A stretch of DNA of 64,000 nucleotides from Bacteroides bouchesdurhonensis (lineage in GTDB: Bacteria > Bacteroidota > Bacteroidia > Bacteroidales > Bacteroidaceae). The notes below the pieces were generated by a model. It was not told the DNA's origin, did no database searches, and saw only the letters and a program-made list of their open reading frames with translations. Positions 9,117 to 17,703 of this stretch are shown here, piece after piece; positions within the stretch are counted from its first letter, which is position 1; every line of letters begins with the position of its first letter. The stretch lies in contig NZ_LT707006.1 of the NCBI RefSeq assembly GCF_900155865.1, positions 4,571,779-4,635,778 of the forward strand. The letters are read 5' to 3'. A program made the translations under genes and the position numbers.

Positions 9117-10499
9117 TCAAATCTTCCTTAAAACGACCTTTCTTGTAATCGGTTTATTAATCTCATATATTTTAGATACCAACACATCCATCTCTTGTTG
9201 GCGTGCATCCCGTACAGATTCGTAAATCATCTTCGAATACATATCACGACGTCCTTTCAACCACATATTCTTATCTACATTTTCGTCCATGACTTCGATC
9301 GCTTTTCTATTATTAGCAAAAAGCAATCCTTGCTGTTGGAAGAATCCAAACTGACACCATGCATATTCGCGGAAAGTTCTTTCAAGTTCCCAACGATACT
9401 CATTGAGGTGCATAATAGCCAATGCTTGTTGATATTGAGGGGTCTTTGATTCAGCCGCCAAGTTGATACCTTTCTCCAGATCAGCAGCATTCCAAATACC
9501 TATTTCTTCGTCATCAATCAACAATCTATACTGTCCTTTCAGCCCGGTTACCTTCAGGATCTCACTATTCATTTCTTCCATAAAAGGAACAACCTTGACA
9601 ACATCTGCCTGGCTTTTCTTTGATCCCCATCCACGAGCAATCGTATCCAGAGGATAAGGCAAAGACTCTGCCAGATAATCAAAGCTAATATCTTTACCAA
9701 TCTTCTTTATATTCGAAATGGTACAGTTCTCTGATTTAATCGCCTCTTTTTTATTAGCGTTAATTTCTACATCCGCTACATTCTTACCACTAAATCCTTG
9801 TGCTTTCAAAAATAAATAAGCCATTACCATGTGTCCATCGTTATCCGGATGAATTCTATCGTTTCCACAAAGAGTAAAAGTAGAGTCTTTTTGCTGAAAC
9901 TGCTGATTTAGTGCAACCATCGGTGCATTCAAATCGGTAAATTCCCAACCATTCTTCGCAGCCGATTCTTTCTGATATTCAACGATTCTTTTAATCGTCT
10001 CATTCTTTTTCTTGAATACGGTATTATCTTTTATTTTTGCTGTTTCATCATAAGGAGAAGTTCCTAGCATTACCATACGCGTACTCGGCAGTTCTTTGAA
10101 ACGTTTCTCCATTTGCTGGAAATTTTTAATACTCTCCTGATACTTCTGTTCACCAAATTCTTTGGCATTATCACCGTTGTATTCAAAATAACCGGAATCA
10201 TTCATTCCAAAGGTGACCATCAACACAGTAGGGTTCATACTAAAGATATCCCCATCCAAACGTTTGTTCATGTCATAAGCCGTATCACCTCCAATACCAC
10301 CATTGAACACCCGGATATGCATATCCGGAAAACGTGTCATGTAATACAACCAAATAAACGAATGATAATGTCCTCCATCCGTTATACTATTTCCTAAGAA
10401 AACAGCTCTATCTCCTTCTTTGAAGGGTTTTACAGTCTGAGCAAATGCAGAAGTCGCCAAACAAATGGACGCTACTGCCATCAATAAAATCTTTCTCAT
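9117..10499 (-). CDS. SGNH/GDSL-type hydrolase, secreted
   Basis: 460 residues with a signal peptide of about 20 residues ending SAFA. SGNH landmarks are FLGNSITDGG with nucleophile Ser38, GGIGGD with the oxyanion Gly near 70, GMND with Asn100, and DRIHPDNDGH with Asp214 and His217. The family removes acyl groups from carbohydrates or other esters. The C-terminal half is helical and extends well past a minimal SGNH domain. It is the last gene of the enzyme operon and its start overlaps the end of the GH43 gene by four bases. A clear paralogue ends at 38989 in the second locus. The substrate is unknown; an acetyl or other acyl ester on the glycan is the natural guess. Confidence 0.85.
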   Translation of the reverse strand: MRKILLMAVASICLATSAFAQTVKPFKEGDRAVFLGNSITDGGHYHSFIWLYYMTRFPDMHIRVFNGGIGGDTAYDMNKRLDGDIFSMNPTVLMVTFGMNDSGYFEYNGDNAKEFGEQKYQESIKNFQQMEKRFKELPSTRMVMLGTSPYDETAKIKDNTVFKKKNETIKRIVEYQKESAAKNGWEFTDLNAPMVALNQQFQQKDSTFTLCGNDRIHPDNDGHMVMAYLFLKAQGFSGKNVADVEINANKKEAIKSENCTISNIKKIGKDISFDYLAESLPYPLDTIARGWGSKKSQADVVKVVPFMEEMNSEILKVTGLKGQYRLLIDDEEIGIWNAADLEKGINLAAESKTPQYQQALAIMHLNEYRWELERTFREYAWCQFGFFQQQGLLFANNRKAIEVMDENVDKNMWLKGRRDMYSKMIYESVRDARQQEMDVLVSKIYEINKPITRKVVLRKI

Positions 10500-12034
10500 T
10501 TATTTTTTACTTGTGTTTTAAAATATTCAAATTCAGCCGGTTCATTTACATCACCTATATGTATCAATCCCGGACGTGATACTCTGTCCCAACGAACTAA
10601 ATCTTGTCCTTGAAAATACGTATCCTGCACCGAAGTCCACTCTTTTCCATCTTTACTTTGGTAGAAGTTGAGAAGACTTCCTTTTTCAACTGTGATTTTC
10701 AAATAAACTTCTTTGTTGTTACAAACAGATTCGTACAGAGTAGATTCTTCATTATCTTTAATTCTTTTCAGGAAGAGTTTATTGCCGGAAACTCCCCATA
10801 TAACCAAATTTTTGTCATCTCCGTACATTGTCAGCCCTTTCACACTTTTATTTGTATTCACCAACTTTGTTTCATAAGAGTAATCCGGTGTTTCTGCACG
10901 CAAACATAAAGCTGTGCCATGAAGATTTCCTTTCTTAGGGTGCCCTGCTAACAACAGCTTTCCCTTTTTGAAAGTAGTTACGACATCAGAATAAGGATAA
11001 TTCCAGTTCCATTCTACTTTCAGGCTCTTTCCACCAAAGGAATCTTCAAAGTCTTCCGACTCTTTCTGGAACGTACCGGGGAATGGCACAGGTTGTTTAG
11101 CCTGTGCCACATTTCCAGTTTTGAAATGTACCCATTGGTCATCACCTACAAACATTTCCTGGAGAATCGGTTGTCTTCCGGTGTAAAATCCGTCTCCCTT
11201 TAAATAAGCATGGCATAAATAAAACATTCGTCCATCAGGAGTTGTCACAGCAGTACCATGACCACAAGATTTATAATCACCGCTTCCACCATGCAGAATA
11301 GGATTTCCTTCATATTTCTCATAAGGTCCTTTATAATTCTTGGAACGGGCTACATATACATCGTAATCACTAGACGGGCCGCAACATCCATGGGCAGCAT
11401 ATACGATATAGTAATACTCACCTTGTTTGAAATGATATTGTCCTTCCATTCCAATGTATTCATCATCGACTAACAGAGTAAATGGTTCACCTTCCAGCTT
11501 CAATCCATCAGCAGATAATTTACTGCCTAATATTTCGATTGGGCGTTTATCCAATCCGTATGCTTTCCAACTAATGTACAACTGTCCATTGTCGTCATAT
11601 ACAAAAGCATCAATAGCTTCCGTACCATATTCAATGATAGGACCATGATCAGTAAACTCATGTAAAGGAGAATCCGAAGTGGCAACCCCGATATATGAGA
11701 TTCCGGTACTTTTCTGACGAGCAGTGTAATAACAATAAACCTTATTATTATGATAAAACAACTCTGGTGCCCAGAAAGAATTAACCGTCCAATCCGGCTG
11801 TTTTTTAAAAACGTGCCCTACTTGTTTCCAATTGATTAAATCCTTAGAAGTAAACATCGGATAAAAAGGAGCCCACTCCGAAGAGGTTCCGGCTGCATAA
11901 TAAGTATCTTTAATCTTAATAACTGATGGATCAGGCATATCTCCCCGAATTACTGGGTTGTGGAAATAGACCTCTTGACCTACTGCATTCAGAGAACAAA
12001 TCATTCCGAGAAGGAAAAAAGCTAATTTATTCAT
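10496..12034 (-). CDS. Glycoside hydrolase family 43
   Basis: 512 residues with an N-terminal signal peptide of about 20 residues. The five-bladed propeller landmarks of GH43 are present: catalytic base Asp35 in MPDPSV, pKa-modulating Asp142 in TEAIDAFVYDD, and general acid Glu197 in GMEG. A C-terminal beta-sandwich from about residue 330 resembles the concanavalin-like domain that follows many GH43 catalytic domains. GH43 enzymes usually release arabinose or xylose, with some acting on galactose. The gene overlaps both neighbours by four bases (SGNH downstream, GH130 upstream), showing tight translational coupling. Its presence among mannosidases suggests a side-chain sugar on the target glycan. 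Confidence 0.9.
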   Translation of the reverse strand: MNKLAFFLLGMICSLNAVGQEVYFHNPVIRGDMPDPSVIKIKDTYYAAGTSSEWAPFYPMFTSKDLINWKQVGHVFKKQPDWTVNSFWAPELFYHNNKVYCYYTARQKSTGISYIGVATSDSPLHEFTDHGPIIEYGTEAIDAFVYDDNGQLYISWKAYGLDKRPIEILGSKLSADGLKLEGEPFTLLVDDEYIGMEGQYHFKQGEYYYIVYAAHGCCGPSSDYDVYVARSKNYKGPYEKYEGNPILHGGSGDYKSCGHGTAVTTPDGRMFYLCHAYLKGDGFYTGRQPILQEMFVGDDQWVHFKTGNVAQAKQPVPFPGTFQKESEDFEDSFGGKSLKVEWNWNYPYSDVVTTFKKGKLLLAGHPKKGNLHGTALCLRAETPDYSYETKLVNTNKSVKGLTMYGDDKNLVIWGVSGNKLFLKRIKDNEESTLYESVCNNKEVYLKITVEKGSLLNFYQSKDGKEWTSVQDTYFQGQDLVRWDRVSRPGLIHIGDVNEPAEFEYFKTQVKNK

Positions 12035-13182
12035 TTATTACCTCCATTGGCTTTAGTAGGATCATATACGGCTACTGCCACACGTGAATCTGCACAACCA
12101 TAATACAAATACCACTTGTCTTTATAATATACCAATCCCTCAATAAATACTGTACCTGCCGGATATTGGCCACTCTTTTCAAAATCTGACTCAGGGACAT
12201 AGAACGGTTTATCCAGACGATCAACCAGTTTAGTCGGATCATTTGTATCAAACAAAGCCTGTCCGGCACAATAAGAGTTGGCTGTATAAAGTGTATCACC
12301 TTCTACACCAGCTTTATTCTTTCCGTTATACATGAGAAGAATTCCCTTATCTGTCATGATTGCCGGAGGTCCGCATTCGGTTAAATCACTGTCAAATTTA
12401 CCTTCACGAGTAGTCATCACTTTCAGGAAGTCTCCATTTTCGTCCAACATTGGCTCCCAATTTACCAAGTCTGTAGAAGTTGCCACATTCACGAACTTCT
12501 CTCCCCAGTACATCCAATATTTTCCATCAATCTTTGCAATGACTTGTTTGCCGTCTACCAATTTCGTTATGATAGAAGCTGATTTCGAAAATTCATCGAA
12601 GAAACGTCCGTCATAAGCTTTTGCAAAAGCAGGACCATATTTCTCCCATGTCTGCAAATCACGAGATGTAGCCACTGCCAAACGTGCCTTCTTACGATTC
12701 CATTGAGTGTAAAGCATTACATACAATCCATCTTCAGTCATTGCAACCCGAGGATCTTCGCAACCTCCGGGGCATTCTAACTCTTTCTGGCTATCATCAC
12801 CCGGATAAAATACAGGAGCGGACATACGTTTGAAGTTCAATCCATCTTCCGAGTAAGCATATCCCAAGCGGGAAGTACGGCTACCAATACCTACAGCCGA
12901 ATTATCTTCTGCCCGGTAAAGAACAACTACTTTACCATCATAAATCGTAGCTGCCGGATTAAAGGTGTCGCTTGCCTCCCACGCAACTGAGTCTTGTCGC
13001 ATCGGACAATAGAAGAAGGTAGTAGTGTCCGGAGAAATAACCGGGTTCACTCCTGCCGGACGTTGAAAGTCGGCCCATGCCCAATCCGGAAATTCCTGAG
13101 ATACTTGTTTTTTCTCACCACACGATGAAATAAAAGCTGCTGCCATCAATATACAGGCAATATTCAAAAAGTTTCTTTTCAT
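12031..13182 (-). CDS. Glycoside hydrolase family 130, lipoprotein
   Basis: 383 residues with a lipoprotein signal (lipobox ending in Cys21, SSCGEKK). The fold signature of GH130 is visible in FNPAATIYDGKVVVLYRAED, GGCEDPRVA and ECGPPAIM. GH130 enzymes are mannosyl phosphorylases or beta-mannoside hydrolases. Those in Bacteroides mannan and N-glycan loci act on beta-1,2- or beta-1,4-linked mannose. Which reaction this one performs depends on phosphate-binding basic residues that I cannot judge without an alignment. Lipid anchoring makes a hydrolase at the membrane more likely than a cytoplasmic phosphorylase. It sits 28 bases after the GH92 gene and overlaps the GH43 gene. Confidence 0.87.
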   Translation of the reverse strand: MKRNFLNIACILMAAAFISSCGEKKQVSQEFPDWAWADFQRPAGVNPVISPDTTTFFYCPMRQDSVAWEASDTFNPAATIYDGKVVVLYRAEDNSAVGIGSRTSRLGYAYSEDGLNFKRMSAPVFYPGDDSQKELECPGGCEDPRVAMTEDGLYVMLYTQWNRKKARLAVATSRDLQTWEKYGPAFAKAYDGRFFDEFSKSASIITKLVDGKQVIAKIDGKYWMYWGEKFVNVATSTDLVNWEPMLDENGDFLKVMTTREGKFDSDLTECGPPAIMTDKGILLMYNGKNKAGVEGDTLYTANSYCAGQALFDTNDPTKLVDRLDKPFYVPESDFEKSGQYPAGTVFIEGLVYYKDKWYLYYGCADSRVAVAVYDPTKANGGNK

Positions 13183-13210
13183 ATTTATACCATTTAGAAT
13201 TAAACCTTAA

Positions 13211-15370
13211 TTAAGGAAAAGAAGGAGGAAGAATTTTTGTTCCCCATTTTGTATCCGGTTTACTTGAAGTACCATAATCAATCGTAGCTCCATTGGAAAG
13301 CTCATCCCAATCGATCCAAGTACTATCGTATGGTTTACCATTCAGTCTCATGGAATGTATATAGATATTCTTTTCCGAACCACCTTTAATTACTATATCT
13401 CCTTTCTTCAAATGTATTTTCACTGACGAAAATATGGGTGTATTTACAGTGAAACCTCCTACACCCGGAATTTCAGGATATAATCCGATACAGGCAAATA
13501 CATACCAAGCTCCCATAGTACCTAAATCGTCATTGCCCGGCAAACCGTCTATCTTACTGGAATATTGTTCATTCAATACTCGGTTGATAACTTCCTGAGC
13601 TTTATACGGACGACCAATCCAATTGTATACCCAAGGAATATGGAAACTCGGTTCATTACCAGAAGCAAACCAGGCATCATTATATCCTGCGTCCAATCGA
13701 TTAAAAAATTCATCTAGACGTTTTTCGGCTTCCGCCTTACCACCAATAATGTCTACCAAACCAGCAATATTATAAGGAACCATCCAGAAATAGTTCTTAT
13801 AGGTAGATTCACGAAAGTCCTCTCCTAACGATTTCCAGGAACCGTCCGGATGACGTGACTGTAACCAACCTGTCTCTGGGTTATAGAGGTTCTTCCAGGA
13901 ACGGGCAAAGTGGAAATAACGCCAACTGGCAAATTCATCACCAACGGCATGTAAAGCAAATTGTCCGATTGCAAAATCTGCTGACGTATATTCTAACTGA
14001 ATAGAAGCATTGTAGTAACCTTTCTCAAGATATTGTTTCAGTCCCGGACGAGTTTCCTCATTCTGTGACTTAGCTCCAGGTTCTTCCGCTCCTTTTCGCA
14101 TGATCTTGAAAAGTGGCTTCGGGTCATAATTGCGGGCACCAAAGGCATAAGCATTGGATACCAAAATAGAACTAGGATCACCTTGCATAACACCTGTTTC
14201 TATATTTGCCATTACCCAGCGTGGGAAAGAACCTCCGGATTGCTCGGCAAATAACTGATGAGAAATCACGATATCGGAGGTTACTTCAGGATCCAACATT
14301 GCTAACAACTGTATCTGTGTGCGGTAAGTATCCCAATTACTAAATGAAGTATAATGTTTCGAACGGGATTTATGAACTCTGAAATCTGCACCCATATATT
14401 CTCCATTCACATCACTGCATACATTCGGATGAACAAAAGAGCGATACAGATGTGTATAGAATTGTGTAGTACGGTCCGGATTTGTACCTTCTACTTCAAT
14501 CATTCCCAAATAATGATTCCACTTCGTTTCAGCCTGGTTTTGTATCTGTGCAAAATTCCATCCTGAATTTTCAGCTTTTAGATTTTCCTTTGCATTCTCA
14601 ACAGAAACATACGACACACCGATTTTATATTGTATATTCTTCTTTTTATTTACATCAAATGTGAAATAAACTCCGGAATATTCTCCTTCTGCAAAAGTGG
14701 TATTTGGCTTCAGTTCATCTCTTTTCCAAATTCCGAATTCCAAAGCATCCGTATCAAATTCAGCAGCAAAATACACTTTATAAGGAGTATTAAGTCCGCA
14801 GAAATTACCTCCTTCGGCATATCCCTCACATCTATTTGGAGCAGTAATGACTATAGCAGCCTGTTCTATTGGAGTAGCTGAAATTCCTCCTCCGATAATG
14901 ACAGTACCAAACTGTTGATCTTCCGGGTACTCATAATGCGCCATCCCTGTTCTTTCCGTTACCGTCAGCCGGGCTTTGATACTCTCTTGCACTGTTGCCT
15001 CATAATAACCCGCATGTCCCTTTTCTTCTGTTACATTGATCCGATAGTCCAATATATTGTTAGGAGACATCTTCAATTTTCCTTTGACAGGAAAAGTCGG
15101 AAAGTTTCCCATATGTTCGCATCCTGCACCACTTAATTGGTTAATCACAAATCCCGACCGTTTGGAAAAGTAAGACGGTGTGAATTGCACCATACCAAAA
15201 GGATAAGTCGCTCCTGGATAAAGATATCCCGAAGCTAACCCTACTCCTTTCGTACCAATCAGCGTATTTACCTGATGGGCGTAATCGGTTGCCGCAACCT
15301 GAGCTTTGGCAACCTTTCCACTCATCAAAACAGACGCAAACAATAACACACAAAAAAACTTATATTTCAT
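13211..15370 (-). CDS. GH92 exo-alpha-mannosidase (copy 1)
   Basis: 719 residues with a signal peptide of about 24 residues (ending AKAQ). GH92 features in order: N-terminal beta-sandwich with NTLIGTKG and YPGATYPFGMVQ, then the helical barrel with NWDTYRTQ, a probable acid Glu521 in FRESTYKN, the +1 subsite segment GNEPSFHIPW (571-580), and the calcium/base motif PGNDDLG at 611-617. GH92 enzymes are calcium-dependent, inverting exo-mannosidases on alpha-1,2/1,3/1,4/1,6 linkages. The segment around Glu521 is diverged from the more usual EGNA-type sequence of its paralogues. Spaced 28 bases from each neighbour, so it is in the middle of a tightly packed operon. Confidence 0.92.
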   Translation of the reverse strand: MKYKFFCVLLFASVLMSGKVAKAQVAATDYAHQVNTLIGTKGVGLASGYLYPGATYPFGMVQFTPSYFSKRSGFVINQLSGAGCEHMGNFPTFPVKGKLKMSPNNILDYRINVTEEKGHAGYYEATVQESIKARLTVTERTGMAHYEYPEDQQFGTVIIGGGISATPIEQAAIVITAPNRCEGYAEGGNFCGLNTPYKVYFAAEFDTDALEFGIWKRDELKPNTTFAEGEYSGVYFTFDVNKKKNIQYKIGVSYVSVENAKENLKAENSGWNFAQIQNQAETKWNHYLGMIEVEGTNPDRTTQFYTHLYRSFVHPNVCSDVNGEYMGADFRVHKSRSKHYTSFSNWDTYRTQIQLLAMLDPEVTSDIVISHQLFAEQSGGSFPRWVMANIETGVMQGDPSSILVSNAYAFGARNYDPKPLFKIMRKGAEEPGAKSQNEETRPGLKQYLEKGYYNASIQLEYTSADFAIGQFALHAVGDEFASWRYFHFARSWKNLYNPETGWLQSRHPDGSWKSLGEDFRESTYKNYFWMVPYNIAGLVDIIGGKAEAEKRLDEFFNRLDAGYNDAWFASGNEPSFHIPWVYNWIGRPYKAQEVINRVLNEQYSSKIDGLPGNDDLGTMGAWYVFACIGLYPEIPGVGGFTVNTPIFSSVKIHLKKGDIVIKGGSEKNIYIHSMRLNGKPYDSTWIDWDELSNGATIDYGTSSKPDTKWGTKILPPSFP

Positions 15371-15398
15371 TATGGATTTTCATTCATTAAACGAATTC

Positions 15399-17672
15399 TT
15401 ATTCTTTAGACAAAGAGAAAGGAGCAGCATACTTGGAAGTACATCTTTCTTTGTTTGGTTGGCTTCCCATTTCAAATTTCAACACTCCACCATCGAAAAT
15501 ATCGTCATAACGAATGTAATTCTTATCCAGATCTCTTCCGTTCAAAGTGGCCGACTGTATATACAGATTCTCTTTACTATTATTATCTGCTTCAATCACA
15601 AATTTATTTCCATTCTCCATTGTAATGGTAGCTTTCTTAAATAACGGACTACCAATTACATATTCATCCGTACCCGGACAAACTGAATAAATACCTAATG
15701 AACTCAATATATACCATGAAGACATACCACCTTGGTCTTCATCACCCGGATATCCTTTTTCTGTAGAATTGTACAATCTTTCAACAATCTGACGTACCCA
15801 ATATTGAGTTTTCCAAGGTTGTCCGGCATAGCAATACAAATATGGCATATGTTGAATCGGTTGGTTACCATGAGCATATTGTCCCATATTAGCTAGTTCC
15901 ATTTCTTTCATTTCATGGATCACACCACCATAAGTTCCTGGTTTGATAACATTAGGAAGAGTAAACACTGAATCTATTTTAGTCGTAAACTTCTCGTCAC
16001 TTCCAAACAAATCGATCAATCCTTGTACATCATGGAATACTGACCATGTATAATGCCATGCGTTACCTTCACAGAAAGGTCCGCCCCATTCTAACGGATC
16101 GAATGGTTCTTGCCATTTACCATCTACACCTTTACCGCGCATAAACCCGATAGACTTGTCGAACACATTTTTATAATTATACATTTGTCTGGAAAAGACA
16201 TCCTGGTAGTGCTTATTTCCAACCATTTTAGCCAATTGGTAACCGCAGAAATCATCATAAGCATATTCCATAGTCTGCGCACTTGATCCCATAGATTCAG
16301 GATAAGGAACGTAACCTAATTCAAAATATTCTTTCCAGAAGCCACGACCGTTAGCACCTCCCCAAGGACCTTTATTCATCGCTTCGTTAGCATATGCTTT
16401 GAGTGCTTTTTCCGGATCAAAAGAACGAACGCCTTTTGCCCATGCATCAGCCAAAAGTGAGATGGAGTGATTACCTAACATACCTCCTGTTTCACCTGGA
16501 GAAGACCAGGAAGGCAACCAGCCACATTGTTCTTGTGCAGCAAGCAACGCATTCATATAACGTCCCTGCATAGTCGGATGAAGAATATTTGTCAATGGGA
16601 ATTGTGAACGGAAAGTATCCCAGAATCCGTTATCAGTATACATATATCCATCATATATTTTACCATTATAGGGGCTATAGTAGTAAGGTTCTCCATTCTC
16701 CTTACGTTCATAGAACTTACGAGAGAATAGATTTGCGCGGAACAGACAAGAATAAAAAGTCCTAATTTGTTCTTCTGTACCACCTTCAACAACAATTCTG
16801 TTCAGCAACTCATTCCATGTCTTTTGACCACGTGCTTTTGTTACTTCCAGATTTTTATCTTTACCTAGCTCCTGATTTAAAGTTACCAATGCTTGTTCCG
16901 GGCTAATATAAGAAGAAGCCGCTTTGGCCTGTACTTTAGAGCCTTTTTTAAACTTAACATAAGCTCCATATCCTTTTCCTGATCCTTCATTCTTTTTCGG
17001 GAATATCTCATCCTTTTGATTTTCCCATATTCCATAGTCCTCAAAAGGTTTGTCAAATTGAACAACAAAATAGTTATGAAACGACTTTGAATCATTTACA
17101 AAACGTTGATTATTTACCCAACCTGAAATTTGTCTCTTTTCCGGATCAATCTTAATATCGCTCATATCTGTATATCCGTCAATCACCAGATATGCATCAT
17201 CGGTAGAAGGATATGAGAAGCGTAAATGTACACCACGCGTAGTAGGAGCCATTTCAGTTGTAATACCATTATCAAATGTCACCTTATAATAATGAGGTTT
17301 AGCTATCTCATTATCATGACTGAATTTTGAAGCACGATTATCTTGATTAACCACCAATTCACCTACCATTGGCATAAATGAATAAACAGCATAGTCACTT
17401 ACCCAAGGGCTACATTGATGTGACTGACTAAAGGCACGTATCTTATCAGAAGCATAAAGATATTTAAAACCATCCCCATTCTTACCTGTTTGTGCAGACC
17501 ACATATGCATACCATAAGGCATACCTGTTGTAGGATACGTATTTCCGTAGCTCAAACCAAAATTAGAATCAGTACCTTGCAGTGTATTCACATACTGTAC
17601 CAAGTCTTTTTGTTGAGCATTTATCATTGTCGAATACAAAAAGAAGATTAATAAATAAACTAGTTTCTTCAT
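15399..17672 (-). CDS. GH92 exo-alpha-mannosidase (copy 2)
   Basis: 757 residues, signal peptide of about 19 residues. Landmarks are YPTTGMPYGMHMWS in the N-terminal sandwich, NGFWDTFRSQFPL, the probable acid Glu535 in CEGNAWHYTW, HGNQPIQHMPYLY at 601-613, and PGDEDQGGMSSWY with Asp644 and Asp646. The +1 subsite position after Asn603 is Gln rather than the Glu found in the other two GH92 proteins here, which may signal a different linkage preference. It lies 28 bases upstream of copy 1 and 31 bases after the acetylesterase gene in the same operon. Linkage cannot be assigned from sequence alone. Confidence 0.92.
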   Translation of the reverse strand: MKKLVYLLIFFLYSTMINAQQKDLVQYVNTLQGTDSNFGLSYGNTYPTTGMPYGMHMWSAQTGKNGDGFKYLYASDKIRAFSQSHQCSPWVSDYAVYSFMPMVGELVVNQDNRASKFSHDNEIAKPHYYKVTFDNGITTEMAPTTRGVHLRFSYPSTDDAYLVIDGYTDMSDIKIDPEKRQISGWVNNQRFVNDSKSFHNYFVVQFDKPFEDYGIWENQKDEIFPKKNEGSGKGYGAYVKFKKGSKVQAKAASSYISPEQALVTLNQELGKDKNLEVTKARGQKTWNELLNRIVVEGGTEEQIRTFYSCLFRANLFSRKFYERKENGEPYYYSPYNGKIYDGYMYTDNGFWDTFRSQFPLTNILHPTMQGRYMNALLAAQEQCGWLPSWSSPGETGGMLGNHSISLLADAWAKGVRSFDPEKALKAYANEAMNKGPWGGANGRGFWKEYFELGYVPYPESMGSSAQTMEYAYDDFCGYQLAKMVGNKHYQDVFSRQMYNYKNVFDKSIGFMRGKGVDGKWQEPFDPLEWGGPFCEGNAWHYTWSVFHDVQGLIDLFGSDEKFTTKIDSVFTLPNVIKPGTYGGVIHEMKEMELANMGQYAHGNQPIQHMPYLYCYAGQPWKTQYWVRQIVERLYNSTEKGYPGDEDQGGMSSWYILSSLGIYSVCPGTDEYVIGSPLFKKATITMENGNKFVIEADNNSKENLYIQSATLNGRDLDKNYIRYDDIFDGGVLKFEMGSQPNKERCTSKYAAPFSLSKE

Positions 17673-17703
17673 GGTTTATTAAATGTATTAATTAAATAAA
17701 TGT